Positions 1-13,560 of a stretch of 64,000 nt of DNA are shown piece after piece. Each line of letters begins with the position of its first letter. Positions within the stretch are counted from its first letter, which is position 1. Source of the DNA: Gymnogyps californianus (Eukaryota > Chordata > Aves > Accipitriformes > Cathartidae); assembly GCF_018139145.2 (NCBI RefSeq), contig NC_059473.1, forward strand, positions 60,432,707 through 60,496,706, read 5' to 3'. The notes under the pieces were generated by a model, which saw nothing but the letters and a program-made list of their open reading frames with translations, did not search any database and was not told where the DNA came from. Both the position numbers and the translations under genes were made by a program.

Positions 1-170
1 GGAAATACTAGAGTAGCAGTATCTAACCTGTGGTAGCATATACAATAGCAAGCAAATGTAGCGTAGTGAGCAATATTATACTTTGCTCCTCCACTCAGTC
101 TCTTGTTTCCAGGTTCCTGTTGCTATGAATGGTGTTGAGGGACTCTTGAGGATAAGCAAGGATATCTTCT

Positions 171-743
171 TGTCGTGGTTTAACCCCAGTCAGCAACTAA
201 GCACCACGCAGCCGCTTCCCCCTCCCCCCTCCCAGTGGGGTGAGGAGGAGGAAAGGAAAAAAAAGTAAAACTCATGGGCTGAGATAAGAACAGTTTAATA
301 ACTAAAGTATAATACTAACAATAGTAATAATGAAATATAATAATAATAATAGTAATGAAAAGGAATATAACCGGGGGGGGGGGGAAACAGTGATGGACAA
401 TGCAGTTGCTCACCACCCGCTGACCGATGCCCGAGCAGCGATCTGCCCCTCCCGGCCAACTCCCCTCTGTTTTTATATACTGGGCATGACGTTCCATGGT
501 ATGGAATACCCCTTTGGCTAGTTCAGGTCAGCTGCCCCGGCTATGGTCCCTCCCAGCTTCTTGCACACCTGCTTGCTGGCAGAGCATGGGAAACTGAAAA
601 GTCCTTGGCTTAAGATAAGCGCTACTTAGCAACAACTAAAACATCAGAGTGTTATCAACATTATTCTCACACTAAATCCAAAGCACAGCACTGTACCAGC
701 TACTAAGAAGAGAGTTAACTCTGTCCCAGCTGAAACCAGGACA
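171..743 (-). mobile_element. Solo LTR of an avian endogenous retrovirus, reverse orientation
   Basis: Read on the minus strand, the element starts TGTCCTGGTTTCAGCTGGGA and ends GGTTAAACCACGACA, so it has TG...CA ends. It is flanked by a 5-bp direct repeat, CTTCT, at 166-170 and 744-748, which is the mark of integration. A TATATAAA-like box lies near 471-480 (minus strand). The inside contains an AAT-rich microsatellite (about 322-360) and a run of 12 G (373-384). No gag, pol or env sequence adjoins it, so it is a solo LTR left by recombination between two LTRs. It shares its general plan with the LTR at 48,854-49,451: similar ends, a GTTGATAACAC block, a GTTTTAGTT block and an ATTCCATACCAT-like block. 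The family name would need a repeat library. Confidence 0.85.
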
Positions 744-3700
744 CTTCTGCAAGAGTGTCACGCAGAGAGAACTGCAACAGAAAAAGTCCCGTGTGCTTTT
801 TTGGCCATAAACTGTCACTGCAATTTTGTTGGTTTACTTCAGCTGGAATGTTATTTCAATCACTGCAGCTGTATAATGTGGTCAACAGCATTGGTTTGTC
901 CTGTCCTACAGAAATAAGTAACATTAGAATCAAGACAGATTTTTTAAAGATTACGATTAAAAGTGCTGCAAGGCTGAGCAATAAACAAGTGATTTATAAA
1001 GCATTAAAATTCTGTTTTGCCAGTGCCTTGACAGATTGATGCCCAAAGAAGACACCAGGTATCTAATCATTATATTGTCCTGCAATAATAAACAGTGGAA
1101 GGACCAGTGAAGCACATGTTAAAGACATAGCTAAGCTAGTTCAAAGTTTATTTTGTCCCCAGAGAGGTGGATGTTCCTTCTTTGTCAGGTGGAATTATCT
1201 CCAGAGTCGTCCCCACAGATTCAGCGTGTAGAGAATCAAGGGGAGTATGAAAGGAAGGGAAGCAGCGATGCTGAACAAAGATCTGGAAAGAGGTGGTAAG
1301 CGAAAGGCAAAGGAAAGATAATTAAATACCGGAAAGTATTAGCTAAAGGAAAGACGTTACTAAAAACATAACTGAAATTAGAATGAAGAAACAAAAGAGA
1401 AACTCTTAGATGGAAGAACAGTGCAAAAACCCCAGAGATTTGTTTTGTCAACATAAGTTCTATTTCAATTCAATTTTCATTTAGTCTTAGCAACCAGCTC
1501 AACTTTCTGTGCAGAGAAGCAACCTTTGTAATGTTCGAGAAAGCAAAAAGACTACGTATGTGGTCTAGGGTGCTTTCTGGCTTCTGATTTTTTCTTGTAT
1601 CTTGGTGGGAGTCATGGCTCACCTGCATCGAGTAAGTAAAAGGCATTAAACCCTTTTTAAGTGATTAAGACAAGCTAAGAAGTAATGTAACTCTTTTCTG
1701 CTTCAACTGCACTTGGGTATCTCAGCGATCACTCATAATAATTAAACAAGTGACTTAATACCTCTCACAGTGAAACAGCAGCGGGTGATTTGCCTGCTGA
1801 AATGAGGTGATTTACCTGTTGAAACACTACCTTTTTGTATTCTCAGGGCTCATCCAAGAAAAGACTGGGGCTGCTGGCCAGAATGAATCCAAATGCACTA
1901 TGATAAAACCACTCCTCCCTCTTTTGGTGGAAGAGAAATTTGAAAACTAGCACATGAGGTATCCCGAGTGTGTGCATCATTTGCTTCTCATAAACCTGGC
2001 AGCCATATAATCCTTCCTCATTCCGATGGTGCCGAGCACTGGAAAGAGGTCACTCAGTGGCTGGTCCTCGGTGGTAGGTGCCAATGAAAGTAAGAAAAAT
2101 CGTGTCAGGTGAGGATTTCCACAGGTGGGGGGGGAGGCTGTTACATCCCAAATGAAGGAGGATGAAACCAACAATTTCAGTGAAATATAACACAGCCTGT
2201 AGCAGTGATTCATCTCAAAGCCAGTGAAACTGATACATTTCTGCAAAATGTTTTGGTTTCGGTTAACTCAGCGTATTCAGACAAAAATAAGTTTTACTAG
2301 AAATATTTTGACTTGTTCATGACACTTGTTTTTACAAACCTAACGCTCCTTTCCCCACAAAACAAGTAAATAAGCAGGCAAAGCAAGCACACATTTACTA
2401 TAAATTCTGTGATCTTGAAATTCTGTAGTTCTGAAAAGTATTCTCTGCTTTGCCTTCTGTGAACCTGTTTGTGGGGGGGTGTTTGTGAAAAGTTTCTTAC
2501 CGCTGTGGTAATACTCGCAATGTCTTGGTTTGGAAACATGTTGCTTTGGATTTTTACTTTTGCTTAGAACAAAAGATTGCAGAGGCATTTTGGGTCTCTT
2601 GAGGTTGCAGATGGATTGTAATGATATTCTTACCACTGGTCGTGCCCAGCAAGGCTTCTGGACCTTATTACTTCTCGCGTAACAGCTGCCAGTGACAAGA
2701 ATAATTTTCACGCTTGGAAATCATTTTTACTTGACCTGTGCATGTTTACATGCTGTTCTTCTCTCTAAAATATTCTTAGTGTGAGAGATAGATGGAATCA
2801 TCTCCCTTTTTAATGCATGAATTTGCTCTACAGATTTTTCACTGAGTCTGCTAAGGTACGTGGAGGTTTTTGGTTAATAAAAATGTATTCTAGGTTTCAA
2901 GCATTTATTGAATAAAATGAAGAGAGGCTGCCCTGACCAAAACAGAGAGATTGACAAGGAAGAAAACAAAACAAGGATAAATGGGAGAATAAATTGGTTT
3001 TCCCTCTTTATCTTATTCAAATAGAAAAGAGAAGACTGTAAGTGATTTTTTTTTTTTATGTAAGTTGTTCTTACCGTTTCAGTGATTTGTCAACGTTGAA
3101 GCCTGAATCTCAGAACACTTCAGTCTTTGCAGGCCTCAGCACCCATACAGGCAAATATTTACAGTTCTCTGCACCCCTAGCAAAGATGAAATACTGAGCT
3201 ACAGAGTGTATAAGAGGATGTTAGAGGTCATCAAAGTGACTTGGTTGAGAAGGGGTTGTGGGTCTCGGTCCTTTTAAAAAAAAATTGTTAGATTTTTGCT
3301 AAAGTTTTCATACCACTTTTATCAGCATTAAGTATATCAACATTTTAAAATAATTTTAAAATAGGACATTACAAAAGTGAGTATAGACTTCTTAAACTAA
3401 TGGAAAACAGTATAAAAATAAGGTTATTTTAAGTATTTTGTACCCAAATCAGTAAAACGGTTCACAAAATAGTTGAAGACAATGTAGAATGAGTGTCTTT
3501 TTTTGATCTGTAAAAATATTAGCAGGATATATTACTTTAAAACTTTTTTCTTGTCAAATTCACTAATTTTTTAGAGTATGTAAGTCTCTGAATTGTCTTT
3601 GTGGTCAGTGATTTGAACTGATTACTTTATTAATCATCTAATTTAGAAAAAGCCATAGGTTATAATTTTAAAAATTAAATTCCAACCTGATAGCAAAAAT

Positions 3701-6700
3701 TGTCACGCATCTACTTAGGTGCCAAGGTTGCTATCGTACTTCTAATAATATATTTGGGTCCCAGAATCTTAAAATGCATTAAATTGTAATTTTAATTTCA
3801 TTTATTTTGACAAGGATGTTCTTCAAAAGTTGAATCCATGGAGTTTACAGGACAACTTAAAAGAGCATCTTTGTGGAAAGTGTGACCTGTGCCTTCAGTT
3901 TGTCCCAGCAGAACACTGACTCTTGAGTCACACTGATTCTCCCAATGCGAATCTGGTTAGCAGGTAATCAGTGTCCATTTATTAGAAATCTGTTGGGTTT
4001 TTATTAACATTGTAGTGGATGTTGGAGACTAGAATGTCATGGTGCAACAAGTAAAATACACTTCAGTAGTTTGTTGACCGAAATTGTCTAAGTGTTGGAT
4101 AGTGGATACTTTTAGATAACCCTAAGTTCTTCTGCTTGCAGACCTCACATCCCATATAAACATCTGACAGAATATGTTCATGTAGGTTTTATAAATTACT
4201 AAAGTGACCTTCTGGTAACTTGGGGTGCAAATGTCAAATGTCTGAGTTGTTTGGGGTTATTTTTCATTAAGTCACTGAACCATACTGAATGGATGTTTCA
4301 AATGTCAAAGTTGAAGAGGTCATGCAACTGGGTGAAGAAATAAGGACAAATGACCTCTTGGTGAACCTTTAATGAAAGGTTAGAGATCACAAGATTTTTT
4401 CTACATTATTGTAACAAGCTTTTCTATATCAGGATAACTTTTAAATGAAGAAATGGTGTTCTTTGACTCTGTTGCTAGAGCCCTTGGAGAACTTAAACAG
4501 ATTCCAAGACTGTCTCTGAAAAAATGGCATACAGACAAGTGACTGTAATAAAAATGCCAAACTGCTGAACTACGAGGTATATTTTATATCTGCCTGCACT
4601 TTGCATTCATTAGTCCGTGGTGTTCCTAATTTAGTATTGATATGGGAGTTAATGGTCACTTATTTTTAAGTGGGTTTTTCATTCTGTGGAGGTAGTGGCT
4701 GAACTCTTCCTTTACCGGTCTCTACAGGGCTGTTCAGCATTGGCCTTGTTATTCTGGTCTCATAATTCCTTTCGCATTCTCCAACACTGAAAAAAGAAGC
4801 TTGCATAGACGAGAGCCAGTCTCCTTTAATTTATTCAAGTTTTAGTTTTGCTGGAGAAAAGGGTGGAACTACATTACTGTGTGGGATGAAATTTTAAGCA
4901 AGCATAAACACCATGCATGTAATGCCACATTTTTTGGCTTCTTGTTTGAGTAATGTGCAAGAAGTGCCACAGGATCCCAAGACAGTTTGTATACCATACA
5001 GCTACTGAGAAGTCTTCCAGTCCAGACCTTGGAAAGGCAGGAGTCCAATTATAACTCTGTGTTACAAGCTGTCAGTATGGGAGAACAAGAGGTTCAACTG
5101 ATCTTTAGTTGACAGTGGGGAGCAACTTTTTCTCTCTCCTTTGTCTGAGAAGCAGGTTACTGTGCTGAATATGAATGGTGATTCATTGTGTTGAATTTGC
5201 ATCTATATCTACATTTATTCAACAATAACCTGTAAGCCACAATTTGTGGATTTTTGGAATCATCATATGGCTTCATAATCAAAGGAAAAATTAAGGAAAC
5301 AGCGAAGTGTTTCAGAACGTGTGTAGCTTTCATTAATCAAGCATATATGCAGTATTTGGAGGATTTGGATATTTTTAGAGTTGTGCACTGTAGGCATTCT
5401 AAGCACTACTGTGAAAATATAACCCCTAAAACTAACATATCCTTTAAGAAAAGGCAATAAGAAGTCACTCCTCAAGTTAGAGTTTAATTCCAACAGTATT
5501 AGTCCCTGATGATTTAATGTAATGGCTCCGTTTCAGTAAATTAGTTTTAATAGTTGCACCTTGCATCTGTACCGTATGAAGTGGTAAATTCCATTTTTCA
5601 TGCAGTATCCCACTCCAGCCAGTCCACGTGTGCGAACGGGAGTGAAAGGATGTGGGTGGTTTTGCTGCTGAGTTTGCCGTTGGCAAATCCAGCTGCTGTT
5701 GGCAGAAAATCTGAGTGTGCAGGTTGCAGCAAACAAATGGAGGGATGTGACAGGCAGCTGTTATCCAGTACAAGGCTTGTGGCGTTTAATTAAACAAATC
5801 AGCTACTGTTGTCTCTCTACCTCGAGTATTAAGTTCTTAGTGAAAACTCTTTGCTTATGCTTTAGTTTGAGTTTTGAGGACATGTTAGCGTTATCATTGC
5901 TTCCTTCAGATGGCTCAAGCAATTCTCTGAGGCCTTTAGGAGTGGACAGAGGAAAGAAAACATTTGTGCTGGCCAAGATGGTGTTAACAAACAGTGGGGC
6001 GTATTATGGAAGAGCATTAATTATGCTTTGATACATAATTTATGTATAGAGACATCCCAGCTTTTATGAAGCAGCTAAAAAGACAAAGCTGCTAAACCTG
6101 TTGAAATCACTGTTAAGATCACATATTGCATCTAAAATACCTGTAAAAATACCAGTATTCTTGACCTGAAATCCTTTTTCAGGTAAAACTTGATCAGTTT
6201 TACAAGTTTCTGAATGAAGCGGTCGTTTCACAGCATTGAAATTTAAAGCTGCCGAAGAGTGAGAGCAAGACTCTGAAAGGGAAATATCAGCAAATAATTT
6301 GAATATTAATGTTTACATAATATAGCAGCAACATTACATGCTGCATTACATTATTGCAGTAGTGCTGTAGGACACGTCTGGATGATGATGTAGGTATGTG
6401 CAAAGTTTGTGAGCATCTGAGGTTGGGAGGTTTTAGATTATCATAATCTAAGCAAGATGTGTGAGGTAAGGTGTTGGCTTCCAGATGATGAATCTGTTCT
6501 TACGATTTCCTGAAATGTACTGACATTGCTGAAATATTGGCTAAATGTGTATCCCCCTCTCTGGTCACCGGAGCGGCTGTTGCACCGTGCGGGAACTCGT
6601 CAGTCCGTCTGTCTCCACTGTGGGTTTCGCTCACTGCGTTTGGAAAGCTGGCGGCTGCTAATGCATTTTATTTGTAGCAAGCTTCTGAAAGCAGAGAGTG

Positions 6701-9500
6701 TTAAAGCCAAAGTTTTCGTAAAACCTTTTTTGAAGCTGCAGGAGACTTGTTGACTCTTTGAGGAAGGCTGCCTGAGGAGGATGCAGGGAAGGGAAAGGAA
6801 ATCTCTGTGCCACCAGCTTGTCCAGCGGAGAGGAGTGACAGTGCCCTTCCTGAAATGAGTGTTGGGATGCAGGCCTGAAGTGATGAAAAGAGTTTAGCCA
6901 AGGTATTGAGAGAGAACAGGAAAAAGTGCTTTTTCACGTGACCTCGTACAAGTGGGTTCGGTGTTTGTTTTGTGCCTGGGCTCAATCCTGAGTTTCAGTG
7001 AGTAGACCAGAGTCCTCTCCACAGGCTCATTGAAATGGAAATGGTTTTGCCCACTGCTGTGGAATGCAAATTATTTTAGGAATGTTCCTGGGTCTTGAGG
7101 CTTTTTAAAACTCACACTTTCAAGATTTTTTTTTTTTTAACCAATTCTCATAACAAAACAAGGATCCAGAAAGATGGTTGGTGCCTTGATCCTGACCCAG
7201 CAAAATATGAAGTGTAGGTTTGTCTTCATGTGTACAAATAGTTCCCTGCAAGTCAGTGGTGGAAAGACATGGGAAATGCAGAAATGCTTTGCTGGATCGC
7301 AATCAAAATGCTGAGTGCTTTGCAAAGCCAAACAACAAGAGCAGCCCTCAGTAAGGCAGGCTGGCATGAGATGCCATTTGGTATCATTCCCTAGGGATTT
7401 GTCTCCCTTTTGTTACTATCGCTTTTTAAAAATACTATTTAATAGCATTTCTTCTGTTATCAGGACACTGGAGATGGGCAAAGGCTTGTACTTGATGCCT
7501 TGTCTGCCATAGGTCTTTTGCTGACCAAAATAGGCCAACATCAAGTGATACAAGGCTAGGAAAATTAAGATGAGAGACAGTGCCATGTTTCAGAACAGGA
7601 AAAACTTGCTTAGAAACAAGGAGTGGGATTTGTTCATCTTTGTGTTTCTGGTATCAGGACACAGGATATAAAATGGATTTACTTTTAATGAAAATTGCTT
7701 TTTTGCTTTAAACTGAAAATAGGCTTGGATCGATTAGGTGCATATGTGGACCATATTTGATGATGCTACATGTTGAGGTGATAGTAACCAGGTTAGAATA
7801 TAGATCGGTTGGTGCAGGGGATGGTAAGGCAGTACTCTTTTATGTATCAAAATTTAACACTCAGTATAGCTTTGGCAAAATAATAGCCAACTGATCTAAA
7901 AATTATTGAAGTCAATAGGATGTCTTATTGCCTGACCCCTTGAAGTCACTGGGAAGTAACAGTGCTCTTGGTTGCTTGCATACCAAGGTGTTTAATCTGT
8001 AGAGATGTGTATATAGTTATAGTTTCCTTCAGCAGCAGGACTAGTTTATGTATTTGTATAGTATTTGTGTGTGTGTATACACACTTTAAAACAGTATCAT
8101 GAAGGTATACAAAATATTCTTAGTAAACACGTTAGAGAAAACATATCCTTGAGTGCATGACTTTTATCCACCCACAGTCTGCCTTATGATTTTGTGTACT
8201 GTTCTTCTGCATCTGCATAGTCCTTTGTAGAAGAGAGAGATGTTCCGTACATAACTTTGGGTTTTCATTATTTTTTACATTCAAAAATAAGACTTACATT
8301 TGAAGAACTTCTGCAATATCAGCGAGCCAGATTTCTGAATCAGGGGCACAAGTATTTATGTGTTGTACTGCTCAAGTTCTTTGCTTAATCAAGGGAAAGG
8401 TGCAGAATCCTGTACATAAAGAAAAACATTATGATGGCAATAGAGTTATTCAGTTTTATAATTATAAAATAATTCCATGATTTGAAAAAAATATGTAATT
8501 TTGTAGAAGTACAAGTATATGCTATTTTATATGATAAATTATAAAGTGATTTATAATTTCATGTTTTCTTCAGTGATGGACTCTACATGTGGTAGATACA
8601 AAATGCACAGAATTTCACTGTTGGACATGTTTGAGTTGTACTTAGCATGTACCAAATCCTGATTGTGAATGCGCATGTGGGACTAACACAAACTTCAGAA
8701 AATCTACATAGGTTTCTCTGAATGGAGATTTTGGCCCTGCATACTCATTTTTCCCTCTGTTAATACTTAAATAATTTCTATATCATCATGGTTTTCCTTC
8801 CTGTTCATGAATTCGGGAGAAGAGAAACTATGTCAGCAGAAATGCAGTTAGCCCAGCATGAGCACTAGCAGTAGCCAAAAGAGAACAAGTAGGAACACTA
8901 GTGGAATGCTAATGCTGTGAATTAGATGCGTTGTCTCCTGAAGGTATGTTTTCTTCTGATGGATGCAACCTGAGGCATAAGGTATGCTGAAAGTTAAACC
9001 TGGGCAACTGATTTCTGTAATGGGGGAAGAGAGTCCTTCCTGATTTAATCTCAGTGTAAGTAGGTTAAGTGTGGTTTTCCTGTCACATCTTTGCTGTGTA
9101 TTTTAGACTGCTGCAACCATATTACTTACCATAGATGTCTTGAAAAAATGCTTTTACTTGTGTTTTACCTTTACTTAGTTTAAATGTGATAAAAGGTACT
9201 TAGATAACAGTGTCACCTACGTGGGGCTCTTGTGAATCTATAAATGGGTTGTCCTGGATGTTCTTCCGAGTATCTGAAGTATAGCAGCGTCCCCTTTTCA
9301 GCTGCATGAGTAAAGTGGACAAATGACTTCACAGCATCAGGAGAAGAGTCTTCCGGTGACTGGTTAACTAATGCGTTTCTTTGGCATACGGCGTGAAAGT
9401 GAGGTGCACTTTTGAGCTGTATAATGTCAGATCATTAGAAAGAGTATGCCTGTGCTGACAGTTGTCATTGGTTTTTGACATTGTTTTTGTGCGGAAAGCA
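744..9500. other. Long AT-rich non-coding stretch with no recognised gene
   Basis: I see no exon with protein homology here on either strand. The open frames are short, have no family motif and are not flanked by convincing splice sites. Simple features are present, such as T runs near 3048-3058 and 7128-7138 and a short TG/TATACAC tract near 8066-8084. By position this is probably intergenic DNA, or 5' intronic DNA of the PLAGL1-like gene. Confidence 0.5.
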
Positions 9501-12500
9501 ATGTAAGGAATTCTGTAATAACCTCTGAGGGCTTGGGGGGGGCAGGTGCTAACTGGTTCAGAACAGCCGTGTTTCCGCTCACAGTGGATTCATAATTCAA
9601 AAGCTATGATCCAGGTCTTTGTTTCTGCATGGCATAGGTCTCTTGCAGACGGCATGTTCTCTTGTCATCTACAGATGGCATCATGATGCAAGCGTAAGGG
9701 TATCACCCACAGTGTCAGTGTGGCAGTATGAAAGCTTTTCGTGTTGCTGCCACTTATGTCTCTTCCCACATCAATGCCTGCTTTTCCTCTGACTGAGGCA
9801 TGATGCCAGGGAAGGCAGATGTACGTCTTCTGGAAGAGAGTCAGGTCAGCGGAAGAGCTCTGTCACATCAACCCATGTGAGAATGCTGTGGTGTTACATG
9901 CAGGACAGCTGTCTTGAACAGCTAGTTGTAGTCTTATGTTGCAGATGTTGCGAAGGTCCCTCACAGAGCAGTTTCCTGGCCTCCATTTCCATGGAGTTTG
10001 CCGTCTCTGGTGAAGATGAGCTTCAGGGCCAGTGAAGCAAGCGCTGATTGGTAAAACTGTGTCATCCTCTTAGAAATCTGCGGTGACCTGCAGTGGATAC
10101 AGGACTTTGGGTGAGAACTGCATTCAGAAACTTTAGCCAGGTGTCATCATAGTATTTTCCAGGCACAGGAGGAGTAGAAAGTGGAGCCTTTGCTGCCCCT
10201 CTTGCTGCCTCCCAATGCGAACCACTGGTAAGCAAGGTAGTTATCAAGGCCATTGTTGGCAGCCTTCACGGATGTCTCATGTGCATCATGAACAGCCCCA
10301 GAGGTCCTGTGCAGGCTGGTTTCCCTTGCTGTGCATTTCCTTGTGGGAGTAACCTTTCCTCTGGTGCAGCAGCAACCCGATCCTCATGTAGGTCCTCCTC
10401 ATGGACCATACCTGGAAACTGGCTGTCTGATTTCACTACTCCCATGTACTCTGCATCAGAACAGAAGGGGTAACAGGCATTGCCTTTCCCACTGTGGACC
10501 CTGGATGTCCCAGGGCAATGCCACCGCCATAATGTGTACCCATCCTGAGCCATACATGCCCACAGTGTGCCCACTACAGTCACTTCTAAAACACAAAATG
10601 CACAGTTTGTAAATGTGGCAATGGTGGAACAACTAAGGAAAACAAACCTAAAATCCTGGCTCCTACACAAATGTACTCTGCGACATGTACTTCTTCTTGA
10701 TAGGCAGTGCAGAACCCATTCCTCACTTCCTCTAACCAGCACATAACCACTTTTCACCACCACAAAGCATTGAACTTTTCATCATCCAATGTGCCTGTAA
10801 TCACTGCTTTGCTGTCTGTAGACTGTTAACCATCTATTATGCTTAACCCATCAAGTCCTATTGAACCTAAATGCATAAGCTCATTTCCTGATACCTGAAA
10901 GTGTGTAAAAACCTCATAAGGCTTTGCCTCAAATTTTCAGTGCTGCAATTTTCATGTATGGGAAACATCCCCCACTCTGCTCCTCCTCCTCTTCTGCCCA
11001 TTCATTGATGAGAAAGGGCAGTATTTAAGAGCGACCACAAACAACTTCTTTTGGCTGTGTGGGCAGCACAGCAAATTTGGCCAGCGTACCTGTAACACTT
11101 CATATAAAGGTCAATGTGGTATGTCAGTGTGGTTTACAAGGAGTAAAAACACCGAAGTTTGGCCAATGGGACTGTTAAACTGAGGCCAGCATGGCCACTG
11201 ACCAACCACCTAAGTTTAGATTGACCGGTGACTGATGTAGCCAGAAACCACCAGGCACTGTGCCTGGTTGGCATAGCACAAGTGGCTGCCATGACTCTGC
11301 ATGTGTTGGAGCCCCCTTGGTCGGGGGCAATACACTGCACAAGAGGTGCCCTCATGCACCAGAGGGCTGACCTTGAAGCAGGAGAGGGATTTATGGTGGT
11401 GGTTTTCTGCAGCTAGGAGGATAGGCGGTTCTGGGTCCGTGTTGAGGGTGACTGCAGAGAAGAGCTGGCATGGCTTATGAAGGAGCTTGTAGTTCTGCTT
11501 ACACTCCCTTGCCTCTGCAAATACACCTTGCTGTGCTTATCCTCACCCTGTCAGAGATAACGTCCTGACCGGCTGCTAGAAGAGGAGCAGTTCCTTGTAT
11601 TGGTGCACCTGCTGCTCTGTTGTTGTGCAAGTGGCTTGTGCTGCAGTGACTGGGATGCCCTCACAGAGGCGTTCCATCTTGACCTGTAGTCTCTGTGCTC
11701 TCCCTAAGGGCTGGACTTGGGCACTGTGGGGTTGCTGCTGCTAATGCTGCTTCATCAGAGGACCGTACAGGGGAAAAAAGAGAAAGTTGCTCAGGCTTTG
11801 ATGACCTGTGGAGAAAAACAGTTCAATGATTTATGGTTATCCTCTTCATAGTGCCCTCATTCTCTGGGGCAAATCTGCAGCAGTCTTGTACCTTTTACCA
11901 CGCCCTAGGAGAACTGTTAGGAGTAGAGCTCTGTACCAGGTGACCTGCCTGTACTAGTAAGCGCCTTTAATGACTGCAGAAGGCAGCCCTGTCAGCGTGG
12001 GCAAAAGGGATGCGAGGGAAGAGCCAACCTGTGCAATAACACTTTTCTGCTGTGGTTTTTGTAGCTGCTTCTGAGTAATAAGTGAATGGAGAACCTCCTC
12101 ATGCTTCTGATAGCTGCCCCCACCCCAGCAGCAGATTAGCCTTTTGATTGCAACAGAGGTGTCTCATAGGTGTTTGTGTTGCTGTAGACTGTGCTGCTCT
12201 TCATCTGAGTCCCTCTGATGTCATTCTGACCTGTCACAGCCTCTGTGTCAAGAGGTATGGTCTTCTATCCCAGCTAGTGTATGTGCTCCTTCTCCATGCC
12301 CCCTCCTCTGCCACCAAAGTGATACCACAGAACAATTCAACCAAACCTTAATTGGGGTGTTTGTGGCCCACAGTGTCAATGGAACATGGCTGGATGCAGA
12401 TGTGTCGGGGACGGGGAGAGGATGGACTGAGGCTGGACTTTCTTATGACAGGAGACTGCTGCAGACCAGATGTGGGAGGATGAAGGTATACTACTGACTC

Positions 12501-13560
12501 AAACCATATGGAATGGGACAGCTTGTTGTGTTGTGGTGGTTTACCAGGTAGTTGCCCTGCAGATTGAATGCCAACACAATTAAATAATTTTGCCTAGTAA
12601 TTCAGTGGGGGGATGAAATCTTTATTAGTTGATGGCACTGCTTTGACAGTGACAACATGTAGCCTGCTGTGTCTGGGGATGACAAAGGTTGGCATGTGTA
12701 CAGTCACATATGGATGCCATTAAAGTCCACTGTTCCCTCTGCAAGGCCTAAATTCTTAGAAATTACCACCACAGACAAGTGCCTCGCTCTCAGCCAGAAA
12801 GGAGTGAAACTGCAGAGCAGTTTTTTTGCAGAAAGTAAGTGTTCTCTGGCCGATGGAAATCAGGCTAGGACACTTGCTGCTTAGAAAGCCTGCTCTCAGC
12901 ATGGCTGTTTTCACCTGGAAAGAGGACTCACTGTTGTCCTTTTAGCATGCAGGCCCCTTTACTGCTTTGCTCTCACATCTACACACAGTCCCAGTCAGGG
13001 ACAAAAGCCAGTTTATAAGCTGTATGTTCACCAGAGGCAGTTGTTTTGGCAGAGGTCAGAGGTTACAGAAGAGAAGTTGATGTGCTGGCACTTGTGTTTT
13101 GTGCCTCATTTGCGGTCCCCTTGATTGCAGACAGAAGGGATGTACCAGCAGCTTGTCTGTTCTCTGCCTGGCTTCTTGTAAAAATAGACAAACTGCAATA
13201 CTGTAGGACTTGATTAATTTGCCGCAACATAAGTGTCTAGTGCTGTCTGACATGCCCTGGGTAGCCCTGCCTGGCTTCTAGGTCCTGGTCCACAAGGCAC
13301 TCTTTCCTGTATAACCGATATTGTAGCTGTCAGCTTCATGTGGGTGCTTCAAATGTCCTAGGGCACCTCAAAAGACACAGGATGCTTGTGCCTGGGCAAT
13401 TGAAGCATCTTTCCTTGTAGTATCTTCCCTGCTGAAGGTCTCTGATGAGCTGCTCCCTGTCAGTTTTATCCTACTGATGTTAGGGAATGTGTGCAGCCCA
13501 AAGGTGGGAGGAATCTTTTTGGTTTTGTGTTGAAAATATGAATTTTCTGTAATAAAGACT
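9501..13560. other. GC-richer tract of unknown origin, possibly old mobile element remnants
   Basis: Base composition is visibly richer in G+C than either side. Several medium open frames occur, the longest being 165 codons on the minus strand at 10,266-10,763. That frame shows no family motif I recognise, and its neighbours are broken by stops. There are no clear terminal repeats and no clear splice sites. A degraded transposon or retroelement body is possible, as is old non-coding sequence. I assign no function. Confidence 0.3.

Noticed and set aside
8066..8084. TG/TATACAC tract as a microsatellite or Z-DNA element
   Set aside because: It has too few repeat units to be more than ordinary background.
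10266..10763. 165-codon minus-strand frame considered as a transposase or a novel gene
   Set aside because: It has no catalytic motif, no conserved-looking residues and no terminal repeats, and the neighbouring frames are closed. It is kept only as part of an unexplained tract.
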